Assembly (NCBI GenBank): GCA_947461225.1
Contig: CANHJV010000018.1
Location: forward strand, 1 to 35,869
Source of the DNA: Gemmatimonadota bacterium
GTDB lineage: Bacteria; Gemmatimonadota; Gemmatimonadetes; Gemmatimonadales; Gemmatimonadaceae
Direction of reading: 5' to 3'
Length of the DNA: 35,869 bases
In this document: positions 1 to 10,352 of the stretch, piece after piece
Layout: each line of letters opens with the position of its first letter
Position numbering within the stretch: the first letter of the stretch is position 1
The notes under the pieces: generated by a model
The model's database searches: none
The model's input: only the letters and a program-made list of their open reading frames with translations
What the model was told of the DNA's origin: nothing
Position numbers and translations under genes: made by a program

Positions 1-153
1 ACGGACCTCTTCCTCTTCACGAACTACTCCGGCCTCGATCCGATCGTCAACGGCAACAGCGCCGCGGTCGGTGGCTCGTCGGGTGTCGGTATCGATTACG
101 GCAACTTCCCGATGCCGCGCGGTCTGGCCTTCGGCATCAAGATGGGGTACTAA
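1..153 (+). CDS. SusC/RagA-family TonB-dependent outer-membrane receptor, C-terminal end (partial)
   Basis: Only the last 50 codons are present; the gene starts upstream of the window. The visible end contains a YSGLDP motif, a G-I-D-Y-G-N-F-P motif and PRGLAFGIKMGY at the extreme C-terminus. This is the classic last-strand signature of SusC/RagA receptors, whose final beta-strand ends in an aromatic residue. Such proteins form the TonB-driven outer-membrane channel that works with a SusD lipoprotein lid. The stop codon is only 3 bases before the SusD start, so the two are co-transcribed. The family call is firm because of the motif and the partner gene; the substrate cannot be read from this fragment. 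Confidence 0.85.
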   Translation, partial: TDLFLFTNYSGLDPIVNGNSAAVGGSSGVGIDYGNFPMPRGLAFGIKMGY

Positions 154-156
154 ACC

Positions 157-1728
157 ATGAAATCCTTCCGCAAGATTCTGCTGGTCGGCGCGATGGCGCT
201 CACCTCAGCCAGCTGCAACGAGTTCCTCGACGTCAACAACAACCCCAACGGCCCGCAGACGGTCTCGGCGAACCTGTATCTCGCGCCGATGCTGCACTGG
301 GTGGTCACGTCGCCGCAGTACGACGGGCGGTTCGTCGCACGGTACACGCAGCAGCTCACGCTGCCCGGCACGGCCCTCAGCACCTGGGACCGCATGGGCT
401 ACGACCCGTCCAGCGACAACGGCGCGCAGCAGTGGCGCGACGTGTACTGGTCGCTGGGCCAGAACCTCGTCGACATGACCAACCTGGCCGAAGCCGAGGA
501 GCGCTGGGACCTGCTCGGTGTGGCCAAGCTGCTCAAGGCGTGGGGCTGGCAGGTCACCACCGACCTCCACGGTGAGATCATCGTCAAGGAAGCGATCGAC
601 CAGTCGAAGTTCAGCTTCGGCTACGATTCGCAGGAATACGCGTACCAGGAAATCCTGAAGCTGCTCAACGAAGCGATCACGAACCTGCAGCGCACCGATG
701 GCGCCGTCGACCAGGCCTATCTGGCCCGTACCGACAAGATCTACAACGGCGACCGCACCAAGTGGCTCAAGCTGGCGTATGGCATGAAGGCGCTCTGCCT
801 GAACCATTTCTCCCGCAAGGCGTCGTACAAGCCGGCCGATGTGATCGCCGCCGTCAACCTGTCGTTCACCAGCGGCGCCGACGACGCACTGCTCAAGTAT
901 CCGGGCACCCAGAACGACGACATCAATTTCTGGGGACGGACGCGGGCCAATTTCAACGCGTATCGCCAGACGCAGTTTGTCGTTGGCCTGATGAACGGCA
1001 CGCAGTTCAACGGGGCCGTCGATCCGCGCATGAGCCGGATGCTGTCACCGTCACCCGACGGCCTGTACCGTGGCCTCGACGTGAACGTGGTCGGCTTCGG
1101 GGCGCTCACCGCGGCCCAGCAGCCGAACAACGTGTACGGCTACGCCGGCACCGGCGGGCTCGCGCTCCCCGGCCGCTACATCTTCGATGACAAGGCGAAG
1201 CTGCCCATCATGACGTACTCGCAGCTGCAGTTCATCAAGGCTGAGGCGGCGTACAAGTTGGGCGATATGGCCACGGCATTGGCCGCCTACACGGCCGGCG
1301 TGTCGTCGCACATCGACTTCGTGAACGCCCGCAATCTCGACAACGGACAAGCGCCCACGCAGATCTCGCCGGCCGAGAAGGCGGCGTTTCTGGCAAACAC
1401 GGCCATCATCCCGACCTCGCCGGCTGGGCTCTCCCTCACCCGCATCATGTCGCAGAAGTACCTCGCGCAGTGGGGATGGGGACACAACGAGATCTGGATG
1501 GACATGCGCCGCTACAACTACACGGATATCGATCCGGCCAGCGGCATGCAGGTGTTCCCCGGCTTCACACCGCCGACCAACCTGTATCCCGACAACGGCG
1601 GTAAGATCGCCCACCGCATCCGTCCGCGCTTCAATTCGGAGTACGTGTGGAACCGTCCGGGTCTCGAGGCCATTGGCGGTCTCGCGCTCGACTACCACAC
1701 GAAGCCCCTCTGGATCACTCAACCGTAA
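157..1728 (+). CDS. SusD/RagB-family nutrient-binding outer-membrane lipoprotein
   Basis: A 523-residue protein of normal SusD length. The N-terminus has basic residues, a hydrophobic run and a lipobox ending at Cys20 (LTSASC), so it should be lipidated and anchored in the outer membrane. Directly after the cysteine comes NEFLDVNNNPNGP, the characteristic start of the SusD-like family related to PF12741/PF12771. The C-terminal part carries the usual EIWMDMRRYNY and RIRPRFNSEY stretches. By family knowledge it caps the SusC channel and captures an oligosaccharide, peptide or other nutrient. It lies 3 bases after SusC and 6 bases before the DUF4397 gene, so the three form one operon. No carbohydrate-active enzyme is adjacent, so the ligand remains unassigned. 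Confidence 0.93.
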   Translation: MKSFRKILLVGAMALTSASCNEFLDVNNNPNGPQTVSANLYLAPMLHWVVTSPQYDGRFVARYTQQLTLPGTALSTWDRMGYDPSSDNGAQQWRDVYWSLGQNLVDMTNLAEAEERWDLLGVAKLLKAWGWQVTTDLHGEIIVKEAIDQSKFSFGYDSQEYAYQEILKLLNEAITNLQRTDGAVDQAYLARTDKIYNGDRTKWLKLAYGMKALCLNHFSRKASYKPADVIAAVNLSFTSGADDALLKYPGTQNDDINFWGRTRANFNAYRQTQFVVGLMNGTQFNGAVDPRMSRMLSPSPDGLYRGLDVNVVGFGALTAAQQPNNVYGYAGTGGLALPGRYIFDDKAKLPIMTYSQLQFIKAEAAYKLGDMATALAAYTAGVSSHIDFVNARNLDNGQAPTQISPAEKAAFLANTAIIPTSPAGLSLTRIMSQKYLAQWGWGHNEIWMDMRRYNYTDIDPASGMQVFPGFTPPTNLYPDNGGKIAHRIRPRFNSEYVWNRPGLEAIGGLALDYHTKPLWITQP

Positions 1729-1734
1729 TCAGCG

Positions 1735-2505
1735 ATGAACACATTCAGATCGATCGCGATGCTGCTGTGCGCCGTCGCGCTCACCGCGTGTGAGAAGAAC
1801 GGCGTGCAGGACATCACCGGCTCGCTCCCTGGGTCGCGCATCAAGTTCTTCAACTTCGGCGTCAACGCGCCGGCGGTGAATTTCTACGCCAACGACAGCA
1901 AGATCACGGCGATCACCTCGGCCACCGGCGTGGAAGCGGTGACCGGCGTGTCGTCCGGAGGCGTGGGATCGGGCGGCTTCTACTCGGCGGTCCAGCCTGG
2001 CGCCTACACCTTCGCGGGGAAGATTTCGGCCGACATCGACAAGAACCTCGTGGTCTCGCGCGCCACCGCGACGCTGGCCGACGGCAAAGCGTACTCGTTC
2101 TACATCAGCGGCATCTACGACGCCACGGCCAAGACGGCTGAGGCGTTCGTGATCGAAGACGCGTTCGTCGACACGCTCGACTACACGGTGGCCTACGTGC
2201 GGTTCGTGAACGCGATCTCCAACGCCAGCCCGATGCAGCTGTTCGCGAGGAACACGACCACCGGCGTGGAACTGCCGGTCGGTGGCGCGGTGGCCTACAA
2301 GTCGGGTGGTGCCTTCATCGCGCTGCCGAACGCGGTGTACGACCTCAGCACGCGCTACGTCGGTTCGACGACCAACGTGATCACCCGCACGGCGGTCTCG
2401 TTCTCGGCCGGCAAGGTCTACACGATCGGTGCGCGCGGCGATATCACGGTCGTATCCACCACGTTGGCAACGCGCCCGCAGCTCGACAACACCGCCAACC
2501 GGTAA
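1735..2505 (+). CDS. DUF4397-domain lipoprotein
   Basis: A 256-residue protein with a lipoprotein signal (lipobox LTAC, Cys19), so probably lipidated. After the cysteine come repeated beta-rich stretches typical of DUF4397: RIKFFNFGVNAPAVNFYAND, a Gly/Ser loop, a YTFAGKIS-like strand, and a second unit beginning AYVRFVNAISNASPMQLFA. DUF4397 proteins are secreted, beta-sandwich-like and of unknown function. It starts 6 bases after the SusD stop and is followed by a strong terminator, making it the last gene of the Sus operon. Its position suggests a surface accessory to the SusCD transporter, perhaps in ligand capture, but that is inference. Confidence 0.85.
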   Translation: MNTFRSIAMLLCAVALTACEKNGVQDITGSLPGSRIKFFNFGVNAPAVNFYANDSKITAITSATGVEAVTGVSSGGVGSGGFYSAVQPGAYTFAGKISADIDKNLVVSRATATLADGKAYSFYISGIYDATAKTAEAFVIEDAFVDTLDYTVAYVRFVNAISNASPMQLFARNTTTGVELPVGGAVAYKSGGAFIALPNAVYDLSTRYVGSTTNVITRTAVSFSAGKVYTIGARGDITVVSTTLATRPQLDNTANR

Positions 2506-2535
2506 CGCCGGCGCACGTGTTGCCCCATGCAGGTC

Positions 2536-2567
2536 AAAAGGCCCCCGGTATGCACCGGGGGCCTTTT
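2536..2567. terminator. Bidirectional intrinsic terminator
   Basis: A perfect 14-bp stem (AAAAGGCCCCCGGT pairing with its exact complement) closes a 4-base loop, ATGC. A-rich 5' and T-rich 3' ends make it work on both strands. It sits 30 bases after the DUF4397 stop and about 40 bases beyond the stop of the convergent M20 gene, so it serves both. Confidence 0.93.
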
Positions 2568-2608
2568 GTTGTCCGCACACCGCACCGCGCACCACGCCGC
2601 GCGCGCCA

Positions 2609-3940
2609 TTACGGAATCGGCTTCGGTGCTCCGCCCGAGCGTAGGAAGTCCATCGCCATGTTCGTCATCGCGCGCACACCCACGGCCAACGCGCGGTCGT
2701 CACCCTGAAAGAGCGGCGAGTGATTGCTGGCCACCGTCTTCGGATCGAGATTGGGCGGCGTGACGCTGAGGTTGAAGAAGAAGCCCGGCGCGAGTTCGGA
2801 GAAGCGCGAGAAATCCTCACCGGCCATCGTGACTTCCCCTTCCATGGCACCGGCCGCGCCCGCCACGCGCTTGAGCGTGGGATAGAACTTGGCCACCATC
2901 GCATCGCTGTTCACCGAGCTCGGATAGCCGATATCCACGATCACGTCGGCCGTGGCTCCGTGCGCCTCGGCGATGTTCGTGGCGATGCGCTTCATGCGCT
3001 CGTGAATCGTCTTCCGTGCGTCGGCGTCGAACGCGCGGATCGTGCCGATCATCCACACCGAATCGGGGATGATGTTCTCGCGCAGTCCGCCGTGGATCGC
3101 GCCCACGGTCACCACCGCTGGCGCCTTCGACAGATCGAGCTGACGCGACACAATCGTTTGCAGCGCCGTCACGATCTCGGCGCTCACCACGATCGGATCG
3201 ACCGTATTCGACGGCATCGCGCCGTGCCCCTGCCGTCCGTGCACCACGATGCGCCAGCCGTCGGCGCTGGCCGAGATCGCACCGGCGCGGTAACGCATGG
3301 CGCCGAGCGGTCCGGGACCCACATGCAGACCGAACACGCCATCCACGCCCTTCATCACGCCGGCATCGATCATCGGCTGTGCGCCACCGCGCGGCGGCAC
3401 TTCTTCCGCGGGCTGAAAGAGGAACTTTACCGTCCCCGGGAGCCGATCCTTGAGGCCGGCCAGCACTTCGGCGGTACCCATCAGCATCGCCGTGTGCATG
3501 TCATGACCGCAGGCGTGCATCACGCCCGTTTCCTGACCGTTGTACACCGTGCGCACGGTGGACTTGAACGGCACGTCCACCAGTTCGGTCACCGGCAGCG
3601 CGTCCATGTCGGCACGCAGCGCCACCGTGGGCCCGGGCTTGCCGCCCTTGAGAATCCCCACCACCCCGGGAATGCCACCCACGTTCTCCTGCACCTCCAT
3701 GCCCAGCGACTTCAGATGCGCGGCCACCAGCGCCGCCGTGCGCTTCTCGGCGTAGCCCAACTCGGGATGTTGGTGAATGTCGTGACGCCACGCGGTGACC
3801 TTGTCGGCGATCGCGGCGGTGCGACGATCGATGTCAGCGGCCAGCGCCGGATCGGCGGTGACCTGTTGCGCGCGCAGAGAGGGCGCGACGCTCAGCGATG
3901 CCGAGAGCAGCAGGGCGGCGAACACACGGGGAGAACGCAT
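2609..3940 (-). CDS. Secreted M20-family amidohydrolase (N-acyl-amino-acid / hippurate hydrolase type)
   Basis: A 443-residue zinc-dependent amidohydrolase. The start was set at the ATG encoding MRSPRVFAALLLSASL, which gives a Sec signal peptide ending near LRAQ; the open frame continues upstream but lacks protein-like character. Visible family motifs are HQHPELGYAE near residue 55, the metal-binding MHACGHDMH motif (Cys144, His146), the catalytic pair Glu179-Glu180 in QPAEEVPP, the dimerisation-domain motif GHGAMPSNTVDPI, and MAGEDFS near the C-terminus. This set matches the IAA-amino-acid/hippurate hydrolase branch (M20D), which releases amino acids from N-acyl conjugates. The signal peptide predicts periplasmic action. 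It converges on the Sus operon and shares its terminator. Confidence 0.92.
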   Translation of the reverse strand: MRSPRVFAALLLSASLSVAPSLRAQQVTADPALAADIDRRTAAIADKVTAWRHDIHQHPELGYAEKRTAALVAAHLKSLGMEVQENVGGIPGVVGILKGGKPGPTVALRADMDALPVTELVDVPFKSTVRTVYNGQETGVMHACGHDMHTAMLMGTAEVLAGLKDRLPGTVKFLFQPAEEVPPRGGAQPMIDAGVMKGVDGVFGLHVGPGPLGAMRYRAGAISASADGWRIVVHGRQGHGAMPSNTVDPIVVSAEIVTALQTIVSRQLDLSKAPAVVTVGAIHGGLRENIIPDSVWMIGTIRAFDADARKTIHERMKRIATNIAEAHGATADVIVDIGYPSSVNSDAMVAKFYPTLKRVAGAAGAMEGEVTMAGEDFSRFSELAPGFFFNLSVTPPNLDPKTVASNHSPLFQGDDRALAVGVRAMTNMAMDFLRSGGAPKPIP

Positions 3941-4089
3941 GGCAGGACTCGGGGCAAAAACGCGTGAGGCGTGAAGGGCGAATTGTGAAAAAGATGGGGC
4001 ACGCCTCGCGTTTTCGCTGCCCCCGTTTATCCGGAATGCATGGCCGGCAGGTCGCAGATTCGAGGCAAGACGACGTCTCGACGCCACGC

Positions 4090-4121
4090 CGACACCGGTT
4101 ACATTCGAAATGTCGGTGTCG
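4090..4121. promoter_or_regulatory. Hairpin in the divergent intergenic region
   Basis: Arms CGACACCG (4090-4097) and CGGTGTCG (4114-4121) are perfect complements. An inner ACATT/AATGT pair around a 3-base loop extends the structure, with a small bulge. It lies in the 237-base region between the M20 start and the small membrane protein start, 57 bases before the latter. It could be an operator or leader structure. No gene was seen in this gap. Confidence 0.4.
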
Positions 4122-4177
4122 CGCGACGGTGGTGCGCGCGGGGAGCCGCGACGATCACCGCGCCGGGGGAGGACCGC

Positions 4178-4477
4178 ATGCAACACCCGCCTGAACAGTC
4201 GGTGACATCCGTCCCAGGCCGCCTGTCGCGCGCCGCCGGTTACGCGGCCAGTGCGACCGCGATGCTCCTGCTCGTGGTCGTGGTCGGGACACTCGCCCTC
4301 GGGCCGGTCCACGGCGTGAAGAACGCGGCAGCGTGCGAGCGCGCCTACGCCGAGGCAAAAACCCGCACCGACTCCATCTCGGTGGAACTCCTGTCGTTCC
4401 CGGATCCCGCCGGGCGCCGCGTGACGCGCCGGTGCGGCGAACTGCATCCCGCCAACGTGCAGGCGCCTGGTCACTGA
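4178..4477 (+). CDS. Small single-pass membrane protein, unknown function
   Basis: A 99-residue protein I do not recognise. The ATG was chosen because GGGGGAGG ends 5 bases before it, a strong ribosome-binding site; a longer open frame upstream gives arginine-rich, unprotein-like sequence. A polar N-terminus of about 20 residues is followed by one hydrophobic helix (around residues 23-45, containing ATAMLLLVVVVGTLALG). The remaining soluble tail of about 50 residues has two cysteines (in ACERA and RRCGE) that could form a disulfide. It stands alone between divergent and convergent neighbours. Topology is a prediction and no function is claimed. Confidence 0.6.
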   Translation: MQHPPEQSVTSVPGRLSRAAGYAASATAMLLLVVVVGTLALGPVHGVKNAAACERAYAEAKTRTDSISVELLSFPDPAGRRVTRRCGELHPANVQAPGH

Positions 4478-4515
4478 CGGACCCGGCGCCCGATGCACCG
4501 GCGGACTGGAGTGTC

Positions 4516-5484
4516 CTAACGCGACAGCAAACGCTTCAGCAATTCCGGCATGGCGTGCAGTTGATCGATATGGTCCGGCGCCGTCGTTCCCGCGAATCCC
4601 CGCACGCGGAAGCGCCCCTGCCGGACCTCGCTGAGCTGCTGCATGCCGCGCGGCCCCCATTGCAGCACCGGCGCGCGGCGAAGCCCCAGCGCGCTGATCG
4701 TCCAGTCGGCCGTCTCGGTCGTACTGGCATACGTGCCGGGAAAAATCTCGGAATGTGCGATCAGCATGCGCTTCTCACCGCGCGCCGCCGCGCGCGCAAA
4801 GTTCGTCAGCGACAGGAGATTCATCGTATCGAGCATGCCACCGGCCGCGAGCACCTGCCCCTCCGGCACGTACGACGTGTGCATGCCGTCCAGCAGCAGC
4901 ACCGCATCCACCCGCGCTAGGTGGCGCGGCTCTCGCAGGATCGCCCGCACCGCGCCGTGACCGGCTGAGAAGCCCACCAGCGTCACCCGGCCAATGCGCG
5001 ACGGGCGGCCGGTCATCGCCACGACCTCGCGCCTCACGGTGGCCAGCAGCGTGTCGAAGACGGCCGGATCAGCAAAGCTGCGGTCGTAGATGCCCGATCC
5101 GGCGCCGAGGTTGAGCACCACGGCCACCGTGCGTGAACCGAGCGCCGCGACCGCCTGCTGCGGCAGCCACGACGCACCGTGAAAGTGCATCACCACATCG
5201 AAGGCGTCGCGCGACCGGACGCGATCGGGCACCCATAGCGCGACCGGCTGGTCCGCCGGCCCGGGGAATGCGCGCGCCGTGCCGCCGAGCGCGCGTGGCG
5301 CGAGCCGTTCGTGGGCGCGGGTGGTCTCCAGCATCGGCGAGGGATTCTGCGCCGCCGGCGACGCCGCCGCCGGCGGTGCCACGAGAGGGCCTTGGGCTGG
5401 TAGCGTCGCCCAGGGCCCCGTGAGCGCCACCGCGGTAGCGATACGTGCGACCATGACGCGCGCGACCATCTCGAAGCAAGGCAT
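4516..5484 (-). CDS. Secreted alpha/beta-hydrolase-like protein of unknown substrate
   Basis: A 322-residue protein. The ATG encoding MPCFEMVARV was chosen because GGAG lies 5 bases upstream; another start 10 codons earlier lacks one. The N-terminus is hydrophobic and ends near LPAQ, consistent with export, followed by an Ala/Pro-rich linker to about residue 50. The fold is suggested by HFHG (residues 100-103, oxyanion-hole-like), the nucleophile elbow GFSAGHG with Ser173, a following strand VDAVLLLDGMH that could place the acid, and a late DHIDQLH that could supply the histidine. No specific esterase, lipase or peptidase family was recognised. It may act on a cell-envelope or diet-derived ester. 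The gene is monocistronic and converges on the small membrane protein gene. Confidence 0.7.
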   Translation of the reverse strand: MPCFEMVARVMVARIATAVALTGPWATLPAQGPLVAPPAAASPAAQNPSPMLETTRAHERLAPRALGGTARAFPGPADQPVALWVPDRVRSRDAFDVVMHFHGASWLPQQAVAALGSRTVAVVLNLGAGSGIYDRSFADPAVFDTLLATVRREVVAMTGRPSRIGRVTLVGFSAGHGAVRAILREPRHLARVDAVLLLDGMHTSYVPEGQVLAAGGMLDTMNLLSLTNFARAAARGEKRMLIAHSEIFPGTYASTTETADWTISALGLRRAPVLQWGPRGMQQLSEVRQGRFRVRGFAGTTAPDHIDQLHAMPELLKRLLSR

Positions 5485-5563
5485 GCAGTCTCCGTGGGAG
5501 CGTCGTAGGCGCATCAGTGAACGCGGGCGGCGTGGCGTGCAATCTACCGGTGGGTGGCGCGGT

Positions 5564-5596
5564 GTCAGGCTCCCGTCAGGCTCCCGTCAGGCTTGC
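5564..5596. repeat. Three tandem copies of an 11-bp unit
   Basis: GTCAGGCTCCC occurs twice in a row and is followed by a third copy, GTCAGGCTTGC, differing at one or two positions. It lies in the 217-base gap between the divergent hydrolase and porin-like genes. It may be simple slippage or an iterated binding site. No gene was seen in the gap. Confidence 0.75.
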
Positions 5597-5701
5597 TGAA
5601 AGCACGCGTCGACTCCAACGTTATGCTTGGGCTCCCTTCCCGCCGCCGGCGAGGCCATGCAGCGGTGCTTACCGAGATATCGCAGAGCGCAGGGACGCGC
5701 G

Positions 5702-6859
5702 ATGCACCCGCAACCCCGACTACGCATGTTCAGTTTTCGCCGTGCTGGTATGACCCTTGGCTCGCTCACGGCACTCGCCGTGAGTGCCACCTCGCTGCGA
5801 GCGCAGGAGATCGGCGAGCGTCTCACGTGGCACGCCTCCCTCAATGCCGGCTACGGGCGCTCCTCCGACCTCCCGACGCTCGGTATCCCGACCACGGGCA
5901 CCTCAGACTACCGCCTGTTTACGCTGCAGACACGCGTGAAGCTCTCCGAGAAGGACGAGTTCGTGGCGCAGATCCTGAACCGGAAGTTCGGCGCGAGCCC
6001 GCTCGCCAGCGCCATCGGTGACCTGACCGCGCAGTGGGCCTACTACAACCATCGCTTCGTCATCGGCGATGCCACCGCGAACGTGAAGGCGGGACGCACG
6101 CCGCTCCCGCGTGGCTTACTCAACGAGGTCCGCTATATCGGCGCGGTCCTGCCGTTCTTTCGCCCATCGATGGAGGTCTACAGCGACGCCTTCGACGCGC
6201 TCGATGGGGCGGTCGTCAGTATCCGGAAGCCACTCGGCGATTTCTCACTCGAGGCCCACGGATTCTTTGGTGGCAGCGATTGGCGCTCGGTGGTGACCAC
6301 CAGCACCGGCCAGGATGTGCGCATCCAGCGCATGGAGAATTACTACGGCTCCCAGGTCTACCTTGACGTGCCCTTTGCCAACATCCGGCTGGGCGCCCAT
6401 GCCGCCCGGATGGAAGTGCGAACGCCCACGACCAAGGGCATGATGACGAACACGTTCCTGAGCGCGCAGTCGCAGTTTTCCCGCTTCACGCTGCGCGCCG
6501 AACAATCCAACATCAATGGGTTCGCGCCATCGCGCGACAATCACCACAAGTACGTGCAGGCCGTGGCGCAAGTCACCGACCGCTTGCAGCTGGCGGGAGA
6601 GCACACCATCTCGCGCAGTCGTTTGTTTTTCACGACACCAGGGCTGCGGGCGGTACTTCCCGCCGCGACCAGCACGGGGAGCGCCGCCATCTTCGAAGTG
6701 GCGCCGGGCACGCAGGTCAAGTTCGAGCATCACTGGCGGAGCGGCTACGTGTTCGACAGTAACGTGACGACCGTGCGCTCGCAGATCCCGCCCGTGGTGG
6801 TGCTCGCGCCGCCGCGCAGCACGCGCTATTGGATTGCCAGCATCGCCACCACGTTTTGA
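5702..6859 (+). CDS. Porin-like outer-membrane beta-barrel protein
   Basis: A 385-residue protein. The start was set at the ATG of MHPQPRLRMF, with AGGGA 6 bases upstream; a second ATG 8 codons later is also possible. A signal peptide ends near LRAQ. The rest alternates short aromatic- and Gly-rich amphipathic strands (for example HASLNAGYG, AQWAYYNHRF, RLGAHAARMEV) and ends in a strand terminating in phenylalanine (IASIATTF), the usual BAM signal. There is no TonB box or plug. Repeated transmembrane strands and length fit a porin of 16-18 strands, likely phosphate- or anion-selective given its neighbour, though that is inference. It is followed 11 bases later by the PstS-like gene and then the hybrid kinase, forming a three-gene module. 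Confidence 0.75.
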   Translation: MHPQPRLRMFSFRRAGMTLGSLTALAVSATSLRAQEIGERLTWHASLNAGYGRSSDLPTLGIPTTGTSDYRLFTLQTRVKLSEKDEFVAQILNRKFGASPLASAIGDLTAQWAYYNHRFVIGDATANVKAGRTPLPRGLLNEVRYIGAVLPFFRPSMEVYSDAFDALDGAVVSIRKPLGDFSLEAHGFFGGSDWRSVVTTSTGQDVRIQRMENYYGSQVYLDVPFANIRLGAHAARMEVRTPTTKGMMTNTFLSAQSQFSRFTLRAEQSNINGFAPSRDNHHKYVQAVAQVTDRLQLAGEHTISRSRLFFTTPGLRAVLPAATSTGSAAIFEVAPGTQVKFEHHWRSGYVFDSNVTTVRSQIPPVVVLAPPRSTRYWIASIATTF

Positions 6860-6870
6860 GTACTCACGCC

Positions 6871-7308
6871 ATGACTCGCGCTCTCTCCCGCGTTGTGCTG
6901 TGTGCCGGCCTCGGTGCGGTGCTGTTCGCCCCGCGTGTTTCGGCCGCTCAGGGGTTCAAGGTGGTCGTGAACGCCGATGTCGATCTCGTCGACATTGGCC
7001 AAGCATCGCTGTCCAATCTCTTCTTGAAAAAAGACCGCAAGTTCTCCACGGGCGTTGAAGCGGCGCCGGTGGACTTGTCGTCCGGCGACCCTGCCCGCGG
7101 CGCGTTCTCGAAGGCGGTACACGGCCGTCCCACCACAGCCGTGGTGAAGTACTGGGTGCAGCAGGTGTTCTCGGGGAAAGAAACGCCGCCGGTCAGTAAG
7201 GACACCGACGATGCGGTGGTGGCCTACGTGAAAAGCACCCGCGGTGGCATCGGCTACGTGAGCGAAAGCGCCGCCACCCCCGGCGTGAAAGTGCTCAAAC
7301 TCAAGTAG
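6871..7308 (+). CDS. One-domain PstS-like phosphate-binding periplasmic protein
   Basis: A 145-residue protein with a signal peptide ending near VSAAQ. The mature part resembles one half of a PstS periplasmic binding protein: an early [13 protein letters not shown] strand, [33 protein letters not shown], and [32 protein letters not shown]. These are the usual motifs of short 'phosphate ABC transporter substrate-binding' proteins; a full PstS is about 300 residues and accompanies pstCAB, none of which is present. In other bacteria such short forms are encoded with a porin and a sensor kinase, as here. It probably presents a ligand, perhaps phosphate, to the adjoining kinase rather than to an ABC permease. 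Confidence 0.85.
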   Translation: MTRALSRVVLCAGLGAVLFAPRVSAAQGFKVVVNADVDLVDIGQASLSNLFLKKDRKFSTGVEAAPVDLSSGDPARGAFSKAVHGRPTTAVVKYWVQQVFSGKETPPVSKDTDDAVVAYVKSTRGGIGYVSESAATPGVKVLKLK

Positions 7309-7349
7309 GTCATGGCAACAGTCCTCGTGAACCAGGTTCGGTCGCGCTG

Positions 7350-10327
<2,978 letters not shown>

Positions 10328-10352
<25 letters not shown>

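Noticed and set aside
3941-4660. Long minus-strand open frame continuing upstream of the M20 amidohydrolase
   Set aside because: The translation is Arg/Ala/Pro-rich without domain character, and the signal peptide starts cleanly at 3940.
6871-7308. PstS of a phosphate ABC transporter
   Set aside because: It is half the normal length and no pstC, pstA or pstB gene is present.
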